33,831 bases of DNA from an uncultured Flavobacterium sp. (GCA_913061465.1 CAJXSU010000018.1:1-33831); one strand, 5' to 3'; shown: positions 17,024-26,796, counted from the stretch's first letter. Numbers and translations are program-made. The notes: generated by a model not told the origin, from the sequence alone.

Positions 17024-18409
17024 CTAATTTAATTCTAATTCTTCGGCACCGTGAGTTAACCTTTTGAGAGGTTTTAATATGGCAATAATTAGTAGACCAA
17101 AAATTGTACAAAAAATTGCAATTCCTGTAAATACTTCAAATTCTCCAGCATCTTTAGATAATTCACCAACTAATCCCGCTACTTTATTCCCTAGTCCAGT
17201 TGCTGCAAAGTAGGCTCCCATCATAAAAGATGCATATTTTAAAGGTGCTAACTTCGTTATAAAAGACAATGCAACTGGTGAGGCACACAATTCACCTATA
17301 GTATGAAATAAGTATGCCAATACTAACCAAATCATAGCTGATTTTTCAACAATTTTATCACCATCCATTACTACTTCAGTACTAGCTTTACTCATAAAGA
17401 AAAATCCAAAAGCCATAATAATTACTCCGATAGCCATTTTAAATAAAGATGAAGATTCCTTCCCTTTTTTTGCCCACTTGTACCAAAAATTCGCTATCAA
17501 AGTTGCAAAAATTATTATAAAAAAAGCATTGATTGATTGAAATACTGCTGCTGGAACTTCATTACCTATAAGAGGTAATGAGAAAGTCAACATTCTGTCG
17601 GTTTTTTGTTCAGTATATAAACTCATTAAGCCACCAGCTTGTTCAAAAGCACCCCAAAAAACAATTATAATTAGAAAAGATAAAAACATTACCAGCATTC
17701 TATCTTTTTCCTTTTTGTTTAAAGGCTTTTTCATTACATCTTTATTCAAAGAATCTTTAGCACCAAGAAAATCTCCAACACCTATCAGGTATTTTAAACC
17801 ATAAAAGTACATAACCTGTCCTAAAGCCATACCAATACCAGCCAATCCAAAACCATAATGCCACCCCCATTTAGCAGCAACAATTCCAACGATTAAAGCT
17901 CCCAAAAAAGCTCCTAAATTAATACCCATGTAAAATATATAAAAACCTATATCTCTTTTGTCATCTCCTTGTTTATACAAACCACCAACCATAGTGGATA
18001 TGTTGGGTTTTAATAGTCCAACACCAAGTACAATAAAAACTAATCCACTAAAAAAGGCCCATTGCGCGTCAACTGCAAGGATTCCATGACCAATACAAAG
18101 TAAAAGCCCTCCTACCATTACTGCTTTTTTCTGACCTATAAATTTATCAGCAATCCATCCTCCAGGAATGGAGGTTAAATAAACAAACATAGTATAGGTT
18201 CCGTAAAAAGATAGAGTTTCAGTATTTGACCAACCATATCCAGATTGCGGATCACCCATAATAACAGGTGCAGCTAAAAATAATGTAAGTATTGCTCTCA
18301 TTCCATAGTAGGAAAATCGTTCCCACATTTCTACAAAAAATAATACATACAAGCCAGCAGGATGTCCAAAGATTTCTTTTTCGTGTGGTTGTTTCATTGT
18401 TGTATTCAT
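17024..18409 (-). CDS. POT-family peptide transporter, shorter paralogue
   Basis: 461 residues. The N-terminal region is nearly the same as its neighbour's (FGHPAGLYVLFFVEMWERFSYYG), so the pair arose by duplication. It is about 120 residues shorter, mainly in the centre (the neighbour's long linker and adjoining segments). Still present are FYIFYMGINLGAFLG, WGAFEQAGGLMSLYTEQ and HTIGELCASPVALSF. The two transporters probably differ in substrate range. It starts 32 nt after the stop of the DPP-IV-like gene, consistent with one transcript. Confidence 0.93.
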   Translation of the reverse strand: MNTTMKQPHEKEIFGHPAGLYVLFFVEMWERFSYYGMRAILTLFLAAPVIMGDPQSGYGWSNTETLSFYGTYTMFVYLTSIPGGWIADKFIGQKKAVMVGGLLLCIGHGILAVDAQWAFFSGLVFIVLGVGLLKPNISTMVGGLYKQGDDKRDIGFYIFYMGINLGAFLGALIVGIVAAKWGWHYGFGLAGIGMALGQVMYFYGLKYLIGVGDFLGAKDSLNKDVMKKPLNKKEKDRMLVMFLSFLIIIVFWGAFEQAGGLMSLYTEQKTDRMLTFSLPLIGNEVPAAVFQSINAFFIIIFATLIANFWYKWAKKGKESSSLFKMAIGVIIMAFGFFFMSKASTEVVMDGDKIVEKSAMIWLVLAYLFHTIGELCASPVALSFITKLAPLKYASFMMGAYFAATGLGNKVAGLVGELSKDAGEFEVFTGIAIFCTIFGLLIIAILKPLKRLTHGAEELELN

Positions 18410-18441
18410 CAGTTTATTTGTTTACGTTTTATTGTTGGATT

Positions 18442-20631
18442 CTAATTTTTTATTAAATGTTGAGCTATGAAGTTAGTCATTTTATGATACAAATGTAGGC
18501 GAGTGTTCTCACCTTTTCTAATTCCGTGTGCTCTGTCTGGATACATTGCTATCTCAAAAGGCTTATTAGCCGCTACTAATGCATTAATCATTCTCCTAGA
18601 GTTTTGTACATGCACATTGTCATCACCTGTTCCATGAACTAATAAATAATTGCCTTTAAGTTTATTTGCATAATTAATAGGAGAATTATCATCATAACCA
18701 CTGGCATTTTCTTGAGGTGTTTGCATATAACGTTCTGTATATACCGTATCGTAAAATCGCCATGAAGTTACAGGAGCAACTGCAATGGCAGTGGTAAAAA
18801 TATCATTTCCTTTTAAAAGACAATTTGTACTCATAAAACCACCATAGCTCCAACCCCATATACCAATTTTTTCTTTATCTATGTAGTTGCGTTCTGCTAA
18901 TTTTTTGGCAGCAGTAATTTGATCCTCTACTTCATATTTACCTAATTCTTTTTGAGTTATTTTTTCAAAATCTCTCCCTTTTAGACCTGTTCCTCTTCCA
19001 TCTACACAAACAATAATCATTCCTTGCTGTGCTAATAGTTGATGCCAATAATCATTGGTGCCATTCCATTTATTAGCAACCTGTTGAGAGCCAGGACCTG
19101 AATATTGAAACATTAATAATGGGTATTCTTTTTGTACATCAAAATCAAGAGGCTTTATCATCCACATATTTAGATCATTTCCATTAATATTGATGGTTGA
19201 AAATTCTTTTGGACTAATTTTATAATTTAACAATTTATCTTCCAAGCTTGAATTGTCTTTAATCACTTTAATCATATTTCCTTCAGCAGCGTAAAGTGAA
19301 TAAATTGGAGGTGTTTCTGTAGTTGAATATGTATTGATGAAATAATTTAAATTTCTGCTAAAAGCAGCAGTATTTGTTCCAGCGTTATTACTTAATAATT
19401 TTTTATTAGTTCCATCTAAATTAATGCTGTAAACTCCTCTATTGATAGTTCCGTTTTCTACAGATTGATAGTAGATAGCTTTCTTTTCTTTATTGAAACC
19501 ATAATATTTGGTTACTTCCCAAGTTCCATTGGTTATTTGATTGATGAGTCTTCCATTAAAATCATAATGATAAACGTGATTGTAACCGTCTTTTTCACTG
19601 GTCCAAATAAAACTATTGTCTTCTAAAAATGTAAGATCATTTTTAACACTTACATACGCGTCATCTTTTTCATTTAGCAAAAGAGTTGAACTACTTTTAA
19701 GCGCATTTACTTTGTGAAGTTTTAAATCATTTTGGTGTCGATTTAAAGTAGTAGCAATTAGAATAGGGTTGGTATTAGACCATTGTATTCTTGGAATGTA
19801 TTCATAGCTTCCTAAAGCTATTTTCTTTGATTTTTTAGTTTTTAAATTATAGGTGTGCAGCGAAACTTTAGCATTGTCTTCTCCTGCTTTGGGATATTTA
19901 AACACATGTTGGCTGGGGTATAACTGATTCCCAGTAACTCCCATAGAAAATTCTTTTACCTTAGTTTCGTTAAATCTTAAAAAAGCAATAAACTTACTGT
20001 CCTTGCTCCATTCAAAAGCTCTAACAAAACCAAATTCTTCCTCATAAACCCAATCTGTAGTTCCATTGATTACATGATTGTATTTCCCATCTTTGGTAAT
20101 TTGCTTGGTGGTATTTGTGGTTAAGTCTAAAATAAATAGATTGTTATTTTTAGCGTAGGCTACTTTTTTACTATCAGGAGAAAAGGTAGGCTCTTGAATC
20201 TGTTTTCCAATTAAGTGTATTTTTTTTGAGTTTACAGTGTATACGTAGTAGGTTCCTTTTGTTGATCTTCTGTAAACCTTTTGGATGTTTTTTCCTAAAA
20301 TTAATTTTGATTCATCATTATTAAATGAATACGATTCAAATTTTTGTAAATTATTGAGGGTTTTACCGTCTACAATAGTGGCTACCTTTTCTAAATTTAA
20401 GTAACTATATTGATCTACTGTGGAAACCCCATTTTCATCTTTATTTAAAAGAGAATAATAATCTCCATTCATAGAATTTAAAGAATTCATTCTGTTCGTG
20501 GAGAAAGTAGACCCCCAAATATCTTCTAGTGTTATTTTTTGTGTTCTTGAGACCTTGTTTGAATTATTTGAGGTGTGTTGATTACAACTAAAAAGAAGTG
20601 TGATGACAGCTAAAATGAATAATTTCTTCAT
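18442..20631 (-). CDS. Dipeptidyl-peptidase IV-like S9 peptidase, lipoprotein
   Basis: 729 residues. The lipobox is LFSC with Cys16, giving an envelope-anchored lipoprotein. The N-terminal two-thirds are the DPP-IV beta-propeller, including DWVYEEE (193-199), which holds the Glu pair that fixes the substrate amino terminus. The alpha/beta-hydrolase domain has GWSYGGF (Ser595), the Asp in GTGDDNVH (about 670) and His702 in RAHGI. It releases X-Pro or X-Ala dipeptides from peptide N-termini. The two POT genes directly downstream would import these, which explains the linkage. A TAAACTTG box (20669-20662), one mismatch from consensus, precedes the start. Confidence 0.95.
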   Translation of the reverse strand: MKKLFILAVITLLFSCNQHTSNNSNKVSRTQKITLEDIWGSTFSTNRMNSLNSMNGDYYSLLNKDENGVSTVDQYSYLNLEKVATIVDGKTLNNLQKFESYSFNNDESKLILGKNIQKVYRRSTKGTYYVYTVNSKKIHLIGKQIQEPTFSPDSKKVAYAKNNNLFILDLTTNTTKQITKDGKYNHVINGTTDWVYEEEFGFVRAFEWSKDSKFIAFLRFNETKVKEFSMGVTGNQLYPSQHVFKYPKAGEDNAKVSLHTYNLKTKKSKKIALGSYEYIPRIQWSNTNPILIATTLNRHQNDLKLHKVNALKSSSTLLLNEKDDAYVSVKNDLTFLEDNSFIWTSEKDGYNHVYHYDFNGRLINQITNGTWEVTKYYGFNKEKKAIYYQSVENGTINRGVYSINLDGTNKKLLSNNAGTNTAAFSRNLNYFINTYSTTETPPIYSLYAAEGNMIKVIKDNSSLEDKLLNYKISPKEFSTININGNDLNMWMIKPLDFDVQKEYPLLMFQYSGPGSQQVANKWNGTNDYWHQLLAQQGMIIVCVDGRGTGLKGRDFEKITQKELGKYEVEDQITAAKKLAERNYIDKEKIGIWGWSYGGFMSTNCLLKGNDIFTTAIAVAPVTSWRFYDTVYTERYMQTPQENASGYDDNSPINYANKLKGNYLLVHGTGDDNVHVQNSRRMINALVAANKPFEIAMYPDRAHGIRKGENTRLHLYHKMTNFIAQHLIKN

Positions 20632-20742
20632 TCTATAATTACATATTTAGGAATTGATTGCCAAGTTTACGGAAAAATCGTCAAAAAAACTTTAAAAACA
20701 GTATAAATATTGAATTCATCTTACTGTTTTCATTGTTTCATT

Positions 20743-20750
20743 TATCTTTG
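20743..20750 (+). promoter_or_regulatory. -7 box of the HMG-CoA reductase operon
   Basis: TATCTTTG, a TAnnTTTG match, ends 14 nt before the ATG at 20765. No clear -33 TTTG is seen at the usual distance. Confidence 0.6.
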
Positions 20751-20764
20751 CTTTACACTATAAA

Positions 20765-22051
20765 ATGACATCGATGTCTAAAATGATTTCCGGATTTTCT
20801 AAACTAACCAAAGAAGAAAAAATTAATTGGTTAGTTACTAATTATTTTACAGATAAAACAGAAATAATTTCTACGATAAAAAAATATTGGAACTCAGATG
20901 AATTATTGCAACAATTACATGATGATTTCATAGAAAATACCATTTCTAATTTTTATTTACCCTATGGTGTAGCGCCTAACTTTCTTATCAACAATATCTC
21001 TTATGCAATTCCTATGGTTATTGAAGAAAGTTCAGTAGTCGCAGCAGCCTCATTAGTAGCTAAATTTTGGAGCACAAGAGGAGGTTTTAGAGCTGAAGTG
21101 CTATCTACCACTAAAATAGGTCAGGTACATTTTATGTATGATGGTGATAAAAATGAATTGATACAGTATTTCAATTCTAAAAAAGAGCTATTTAAAATAG
21201 TTACAGCGTCCATTACAAAAAATATGGAAAAACGTGGTGGAGGTATTTTAGATATTCAATTGATAGATAAAACTGAGAAGCTACACAACTACTATCAAAT
21301 TCATGTCACTTTTGAAACCGTAGATTCTATGGGGGCAAATTTTATTAATTCTTGTTTAGAGGCTATCGCCAAAGAATTTAGAAGTGATGCGATAGACATA
21401 GTGATGAGTATTCTATCTAATTATGTTCCAGAATGTTTAGTGAGAGCTGAAGTAAGTTGTAACATTGAAGAATTAGGTGGAGATGATCCCCAACAATTTG
21501 CTAAGAAATTTCATCAAGCAGTTCAGATTGCTGGTGCAGAACCCCACAGAGCCGTTACACACAATAAAGGGATCATGAATGGTATTGATGCAGTTGTATT
21601 GGCTACCGGTAATGATTTTAGAGCTATTGAAGCAGGAGTGCATGCCTATGCTTCAAAATCTGGCCATTATACGAGTTTAACACATTGTGAAATTACCAAT
21701 GGTGTTTTTCGTTTTTGGATAGAAGTTCCATTGGCTGTAGGAACAGTAGGAGGCTTAACTTCTTTACATCCTTTAGCAAAATTATCTTTAGGGATGTTAC
21801 AACAACCCTCTGCAAAAGAACTAATGATGATTATGGCAACTGCAGGTTTAGCTCAAAATTTTGCAGCTTTACGAGCTTTAACCACCAAAGGAATTCAGCA
21901 CGGACACATGAAAATGCATCTAATGAACATCTTAAACCAATTAGGCGCAAATGATCAAGAGAAAACAGCAATAACTAATTATTTTGATGGAAAAACAGTG
22001 ACTCACAGTGCTGTGGTTGATATGTTTAAAGAATTAAGAAATACCCAATAA
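20765..22051 (+). CDS. mvaA: Class II hydroxymethylglutaryl-CoA reductase
   Basis: 428 residues, the class II length. Expected residues are visible: ENTISNFYLPYGVA (57-70), the catalytic Glu88 in MVIEESSVVAAAS, DSMGAN (187-192), Lys268 in THNKGIMNG, Asp284 in TGNDFRAIEAG, and His381 in GHMKMH. It reduces HMG-CoA to mevalonate. Because the kinases and decarboxylase are nearby, it is almost certainly biosynthetic here rather than degradative. The cofactor (NADH or NADPH) cannot be read from the sequence by eye. The next gene begins 2 nt after the stop, so the two are translationally coupled. Confidence 0.96.
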   Translation: MTSMSKMISGFSKLTKEEKINWLVTNYFTDKTEIISTIKKYWNSDELLQQLHDDFIENTISNFYLPYGVAPNFLINNISYAIPMVIEESSVVAAASLVAKFWSTRGGFRAEVLSTTKIGQVHFMYDGDKNELIQYFNSKKELFKIVTASITKNMEKRGGGILDIQLIDKTEKLHNYYQIHVTFETVDSMGANFINSCLEAIAKEFRSDAIDIVMSILSNYVPECLVRAEVSCNIEELGGDDPQQFAKKFHQAVQIAGAEPHRAVTHNKGIMNGIDAVVLATGNDFRAIEAGVHAYASKSGHYTSLTHCEITNGVFRFWIEVPLAVGTVGGLTSLHPLAKLSLGMLQQPSAKELMMIMATAGLAQNFAALRALTTKGIQHGHMKMHLMNILNQLGANDQEKTAITNYFDGKTVTHSAVVDMFKELRNTQ

Positions 22052-22053
22052 TT

Positions 22054-22983
22054 TTGAATACACTCTACTCTAATGGAAAATTATTGCTCACAGGAGAATA
22101 TCTTGTTTTAGAAGGAGCAACAGCTTTGGCAGTTCCTACTAAATTTGGACAAGACTTAGCAGTAGAAAAAATTAAGGAATCACAACTCATATGGGGGAGT
22201 TTTACCCATACTGGAGACTGCTGGTTTGAGGCTGTTTTTGAACTACCTAAACTTAGATTAGTAAATGCAACATTTAATTCTGAAAAAGAGGGAAATGCAG
22301 ACTTTATTGCTGAAACACTTCAAGATATTTTATCAGAAACCAGAAAATTGAATCCAGAATTTTTACAATCTGAACAAGGGTTTTTAGTAAAAACCAATCT
22401 TACGTTTCCCAGAGATTGGGGTTTAGGAACTTCTTCTACATTAATCAATAATATTGCGCAATGGGCAAAAGTTGATGCTTTTCAATTGTTGTGGAATTCA
22501 TTTTCAGGAAGTGGATACGATATTGCCAATGCAAAACACAATACCCCAATTCTATATGAGGTTAATAACCAACAACCAGTTGTAAAAAAAGTAGATTTTA
22601 TGCCTAGTTTTAGTGATCAGCTATTTTTTGTTCATTTAAATAAAAAACAAGATAGCAAGCATGGAATTGCTAGGTTTAAAGAAAAGCGGCAGAATATAAA
22701 TAACGAAATACAACTTGTTTCAGAAATTTCTAAACAACTCATTTTAGAACAAAAGCTTTCAGAATTTGAAAAACTGATACAAGAACATGAAAAAATTATT
22801 TCCTCGATTATTGAGTTACCTACAGTGAAAGAACGCTTATTTTCTGACTATTTTGGAACTCTAAAAAGTCTTGGTGCATGGGGTGGAGATTTTATTTTAG
22901 CAACTGGAGATAAAAACACTCCTCAATATTTTAAAACTAAAGGATACACCACAATTCTTAGCTATTCAGATATGGTGTTATGA
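22054..22983 (+). CDS. GYDIA-type GHMP kinase, probable phosphomevalonate kinase
   Basis: 309 residues, starting with TTG at 22054. The first in-frame ATG is far inside the domain, and the conserved N-terminus (LYSNGKLLLTGEYLVLEGA) begins at residue 4, so TTG is the reasonable start. The GHMP ATP-binding loop is WGLGTSSTLI (122-131). GSGYDIANA (152-160) names the family and resembles the GSGFDV motif of phosphomevalonate kinases. Position directly after HMG-CoA reductase and presence of a separate mevalonate kinase at 28566 support the step mevalonate-5-phosphate to the diphosphate. I recall biochemical work on Flavobacterium johnsoniae showing a complete mevalonate pathway with kinases only distantly related to known ones. 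The end overlaps the next gene by 4 nt. Confidence 0.85.
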   Translation: MNTLYSNGKLLLTGEYLVLEGATALAVPTKFGQDLAVEKIKESQLIWGSFTHTGDCWFEAVFELPKLRLVNATFNSEKEGNADFIAETLQDILSETRKLNPEFLQSEQGFLVKTNLTFPRDWGLGTSSTLINNIAQWAKVDAFQLLWNSFSGSGYDIANAKHNTPILYEVNNQQPVVKKVDFMPSFSDQLFFVHLNKKQDSKHGIARFKEKRQNINNEIQLVSEISKQLILEQKLSEFEKLIQEHEKIISSIIELPTVKERLFSDYFGTLKSLGAWGGDFILATGDKNTPQYFKTKGYTTILSYSDMVL

Positions 22984-24191
22984 AAAAAGTAATGATTATA
23001 GGTGGAGGTGCTGCAGGATTTTTCACAGCAATTAATGCTAAGGAAATGAATCCTGAATTAGACATTACCATCCTAGAAAAAGGTAAAGAAGTACTGCAAA
23101 AAGTAAAAATTTCTGGGGGTGGACGTTGCAATGTTACCCACGCTTGTTTTGAACCCAAAGAATTGGTGCAATTTTATCCAAGAGGTGAAAAAGAATTGTT
23201 AGGTCCGTTCCATCAATTTATGACAGGTGATACTTTTGAATGGTTTGAGAATAATGGTATTCCTCTAAAAATAGAAAAAGATAATCGTGTTTTTCCTGAA
23301 TCCAATTCATCACAAACTATTATAGATTGTTTTCTAAATAAAACAAAGCGTTTAGGAATTCCTGTGCTGAAAAATCATGGAGTGACCACCATACAAAAAC
23401 AAGCCAATTCTTGGCTAGTAATTACCAAAGAAAAGCAATTTGTTTGTGATGCTGTGGTAATGGCAGCAGGAAGTAGTAAAAAGGTTTGGGAGTTGTCAAA
23501 ATCACTAGATCATTCAATTATTTCTCCTGTGCCTTCATTGTTTACATTTAATATTAAAGATGCCAGAATTAAAGATTTGTTGGGAATATCGGTTCCCAAT
23601 GCTACTGTTCAATTAGTAGACACTAATTTGGAAGCTTCAGGACCATTATTAATTACACATTGGGGTATGAGTGGTCCTGCCATTTTAAAACTATCTGCAT
23701 TTGGAGCTCGAGTGTTGGCAAAAAAAAATTACGAGTATAAAGTGCAAGTAGATTGGCTTTCTAGACCTACTCATAAAATTGTAAATGTGTTGTTAAATTT
23801 AAAAAAGAAACACTCCAAAAAACAAGTAATTGTTAGATCTCCTTTTGAAGAGATTCCAAAAAGATTATGGGAGCGCTTTGTATTAGCTTCAAAGATTAAA
23901 ACTACTTTTAATTGGGCAGATGTAAGTCATGATCAAATAGATGCCCTGGCTAATCAATTGACTAAAAGTGTTTTTACTGCTAAGGGAAAAAGTACGTTTA
24001 AAGAAGAGTTTGTAACAGCCGGTGGAGTAGATTTAAAAGAGATTAACTTTAAAAACTTTGAAAGCAAATTACAAAAAAACTTATTTTTTGTTGGTGAAGT
24101 TTTAAATATAGACGCAGTTACTGGAGGCTTTAATTTTCAGAATGCTTGGACTGGGGGCTGGTTGTGTGCGAAGGCACTTGCTAGCAGATAA
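22980..24191 (+). CDS. BaiN/HI0933-family FAD-dependent oxidoreductase
   Basis: 403 residues. An N-terminal Rossmann fold (VMIIGGGAAGFFTAINAKEM) is followed by the family pattern KVKISGGGRCNVTHA, a middle domain with THWGMSGPAILKLSAFGAR, and a C-terminal return to the FAD fold (TAGGVDLKEI, then FVGEVLNIDAVTGGFNFQNA). The family has no agreed housekeeping reaction; some members reduce steroid or bile-acid double bonds, others are uncharacterised. It overlaps the kinase gene in an ATGA junction, so it is translated from the reductase-kinase mRNA. A role in isoprenoid metabolism is an inference from that linkage only. It converges with the amidohydrolase gene (25-nt gap) and I see no strong terminator between them. 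Confidence 0.9.
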   Translation: MKKVMIIGGGAAGFFTAINAKEMNPELDITILEKGKEVLQKVKISGGGRCNVTHACFEPKELVQFYPRGEKELLGPFHQFMTGDTFEWFENNGIPLKIEKDNRVFPESNSSQTIIDCFLNKTKRLGIPVLKNHGVTTIQKQANSWLVITKEKQFVCDAVVMAAGSSKKVWELSKSLDHSIISPVPSLFTFNIKDARIKDLLGISVPNATVQLVDTNLEASGPLLITHWGMSGPAILKLSAFGARVLAKKNYEYKVQVDWLSRPTHKIVNVLLNLKKKHSKKQVIVRSPFEEIPKRLWERFVLASKIKTTFNWADVSHDQIDALANQLTKSVFTAKGKSTFKEEFVTAGGVDLKEINFKNFESKLQKNLFFVGEVLNIDAVTGGFNFQNAWTGGWLCAKALASR

Positions 24192-24216
24192 ATCTTGATT
24201 GGTAATTAAAATGCTA

Positions 24217-25680
24217 CTATTTTTTAGTTGTTAAGTTACTTAATAAACCATCTAAATGTTCCCTGTTAAAATATTTTCCTTGTTTTATAACTGCATTAAT
24301 TTGTTTGGTATTGTTAATGTCATCTAAAGGATTTGCATCAAGTATTACTAAATCCGCCCAATTATTTATTGCAATTTTCCCTAACTCGTTATCTAAATTA
24401 AAGTATGCTGCAGGGTTTGTGGTGGCACTTTTTAACGCCTCTAATGGTGATAAGCCAGCTTCTACTAAAACTGCTAATTCTTCATGTAAGCTAAGCCCTG
24501 GTGTTAAGAAGAAAATTGGGGTATCTGTTCCCGCCATTATTTTAATTTTCTTTTTATGAACTCTTTTGGTCATATCAAACATCCATTTAGCATATTTTTT
24601 ATCAAATGGTTTTACCTCAGTTTTTACAAGATTATTGATATAGTTTAACCACTGCTCTTTGATATTTTTAGGTAAATAGGAAAAACTTTTTTGCCAATCT
24701 TTTGCAGCAAAGGGTCTTCTTGCAAAAGCGGTATTTAATGTGAGTGTTGGAATTTGCCAAGTATCATTTTTTTTCAAGACTTCTAAAACTTCATCAGCTT
24801 TACCTTCATTAAAGTTATGTAGAGCGATCTCTCTTTGTTTTTTGTGTATTCTTGAACGCAAAATACCTCCTTTATCGTCTTTTCCAGAGGCTAACAATTG
24901 TTGTCTTTGTAGTAATAATTCGTCTGAATTAGAGGCACAAGATAATTCTAAGTTTCTAAAATGCTCCATGCTGTTTAATCCTGCATTAGAAGCACCAATT
25001 ACATCCATACTTAATGGTACATGGCCAGTTACCTTAAGTCCTTTTTCTTTAGCAAGTTTTGTAACCTCTTTAAATTGTTCTGGAGTTAACATTTCATAAG
25101 CTTTAAGAAAATCTACTTTTAAGCTATCTAATTCGTTAATTTTATTCTTTACATCATCAACAGTTTTCAACCCAACTGAAAGTGGAGGATGACTATGATC
25201 ACTACCATCATATACATTTGGGTTGCCATCAAGAAGTGGACCTGCTACCATTACTCTTGGAGCATTTGTAGGGTTGGCTAGAGATATTTCTTTCCAAGTA
25301 TTTACAAAATTAATATCTCCCCCTGTATCTCTCAAACTAGTAATACCATAAGCTAAAAATAAATCCAACATATTAGGAGCCATTTCTTTGATAAAAGAAA
25401 AGTGAATATGAGCATCCCATAACCCAGGAATCATGAATTTATCGGTACCATCTATAATGGTATTTTGTTTAGATAATTGAAGGTCTTGAGAAGGAGAAAC
25501 CTGAATTATTTTTCCTGCTTTAATAATAATTGTTTGGTTTTCTAACAATCCAATTTCAGGGTCAATTGTAGAAATATTTTCAATACACAGTGCGTCTTCA
25601 AAAAATACTTCAGAATTCTGACAACTAAAAAGTGTACAAAATAAAATTAAGAGTAGCCTGTAGGATATTTTACGTATCAT
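24217..25680 (-). CDS. Amidohydrolase-family lipoprotein
   Basis: 487 residues with a lipobox at FSC (Cys20), so an envelope lipoprotein. Metal-site residues of the imidazolonepropionase/prolidase-like amidohydrolases are visible: the HxH of WDAHIHF (His91, His93), a Lys in FLKAYEML (Lys193) that may be carboxylated, His220 in TGHVPLS, His240 in MEHFRNLE, and the Asp in MAGTDTP. Related enzymes hydrolyse cyclic amides or Xaa-Pro type peptides; the substrate here is unknown. It shares the minus strand with the next two genes upstream and is separated from them by 30 nt, so a three-gene transcript is possible. Confidence 0.88.
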   Translation of the reverse strand: MIRKISYRLLLILFCTLFSCQNSEVFFEDALCIENISTIDPEIGLLENQTIIIKAGKIIQVSPSQDLQLSKQNTIIDGTDKFMIPGLWDAHIHFSFIKEMAPNMLDLFLAYGITSLRDTGGDINFVNTWKEISLANPTNAPRVMVAGPLLDGNPNVYDGSDHSHPPLSVGLKTVDDVKNKINELDSLKVDFLKAYEMLTPEQFKEVTKLAKEKGLKVTGHVPLSMDVIGASNAGLNSMEHFRNLELSCASNSDELLLQRQQLLASGKDDKGGILRSRIHKKQREIALHNFNEGKADEVLEVLKKNDTWQIPTLTLNTAFARRPFAAKDWQKSFSYLPKNIKEQWLNYINNLVKTEVKPFDKKYAKWMFDMTKRVHKKKIKIMAGTDTPIFFLTPGLSLHEELAVLVEAGLSPLEALKSATTNPAAYFNLDNELGKIAINNWADLVILDANPLDDINNTKQINAVIKQGKYFNREHLDGLLSNLTTKK

Positions 25681-25710
25681 CTTTTATTGAATAAATAGAT
25701 CATTGAAACT

Positions 25711-26535
25711 TTAATATAAGAATTTATTTCTTATTTTATATAATATTTTACCATTTGAAAAACTTTTTACTTCAACAGGGTTATTTTTGTGGTCATACAA
25801 ATATTTGAATTCTGAAATATTAGTTGTCGTTGTATCTTTTTCTTTGATAACTTTTATAGTCCAGCTAACAATATCATTGTATTTATTATATTTTTTTTCA
25901 GTAATTCTTCTTTTTTTGGTTTTATAATCGAAACTTACATTTAAGATTGGATTGCCTTTTTTATCATATTTAAGTTCTCTTTTTCTTCTAATGCTTCCAT
26001 CTGAGTCATAATATGTGTGACCAATTTCATTCCATTTTTTATCATAGAAAGTTGTTATTCTACCAATGTTTTTTTCTTTGACAGACCCATCTTTATTATA
26101 TACGAAATCTGAGGCTCTTGAGCTTTTATCTATTGTATTATAGGTATAATTATTTGATTTATTTCCATCTTTATTGATGGTTGTAGAACTAATAATTTTT
26201 CCATTTTTGTTATAGGTGTAAGTTTTATTTCTATGAATAACACTATCTTTTACGTAATGGATATACTCTATAATATTTCCTTTTTTATCATAGATGAATT
26301 TTTTTTCACCTTCCACGATGTTTCCAGCCCTATTGATATTAGGTTGTTTTAAAATACGGCCTTTAGAATCATAATAAATCAACTGTTTACCATACCAAAA
26401 TTCTTTTTCAATATTATAATAAGATATTTCAACCATTTTCGGTTTTCCTTTCCATCCATCATAGGCATTTAAATATTTTAAATTTGAGCATTTAGTAAAT
26501 AATAGAACTATTAGGATTGGGGCTATTTTTTTCAT
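25711..26535 (-). CDS. Lipoprotein with YD/RHS-like repeats
   Basis: 274 residues. The leader ends at a lipobox-like LFTKC (Cys16). The remainder is a string of about eight short beta repeats of the kind YDKKGNIIEY, YNKNGKIISS, YNKDGSVKEK, YYDSDGSIRR, YDKKGNPILN. These resemble YD/RHS repeats but belong to a short, self-contained lipoprotein rather than a polymorphic toxin. Many similar proteins are found in Bacteroidota, with no known function. No toxin domain or immunity gene is nearby. Confidence 0.75.
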   Translation of the reverse strand: MKKIAPILIVLLFTKCSNLKYLNAYDGWKGKPKMVEISYYNIEKEFWYGKQLIYYDSKGRILKQPNINRAGNIVEGEKKFIYDKKGNIIEYIHYVKDSVIHRNKTYTYNKNGKIISSTTINKDGNKSNNYTYNTIDKSSRASDFVYNKDGSVKEKNIGRITTFYDKKWNEIGHTYYDSDGSIRRKRELKYDKKGNPILNVSFDYKTKKRRITEKKYNKYNDIVSWTIKVIKEKDTTTTNISEFKYLYDHKNNPVEVKSFSNGKILYKIRNKFLY

Positions 26536-26544
26536 GGGGTATTG

Positions 26545-26778
26545 TTAAAATAATTCTCCTCTATGAGGTTTCAAAGCATCTCTATATACTTTCATGTCAG
26601 ATTCATTAACTACTATAAAGGCAGCACACAGCATAGGGTTCAACTCTTTAATATCTATCTCATGAAATTGGAGATTTTCGATTGCAGCAAATTCTTTTAA
26701 ATGAATGGTGTGGTGTTTTGCAGTTTCTAGGGCGTCAGGTCCTCTAAAATCCCATAATAGTTTTACTTTTCTTTCCAA
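26545..26778 (-). CDS. Conserved small protein of unknown function (TTG start)
   Basis: 77 residues reading from TTG 26778 as MERKVKLLWDFRGPDALETA and ending LKPHRGELF. No in-frame ATG gives a sensible start: the only other Met codons are deep in the protein. A TATTTTTG box (26804-26797) lies 18 nt before the TTG, matching the spacing seen for other genes here. The paired histidines in TAKHHTIHLKEF and the ferredoxin-like alternation suggest a small dimeric alpha/beta fold (YCII-like), which is a guess. It reads divergently from the diphosphomevalonate decarboxylase gene. Confidence 0.65.
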   Translation of the reverse strand: MERKVKLLWDFRGPDALETAKHHTIHLKEFAAIENLQFHEIDIKELNPMLCAAFIVVNESDMKVYRDALKPHRGELF

Positions 26779-26796
26779 CAGAATACAATTTTAAAA

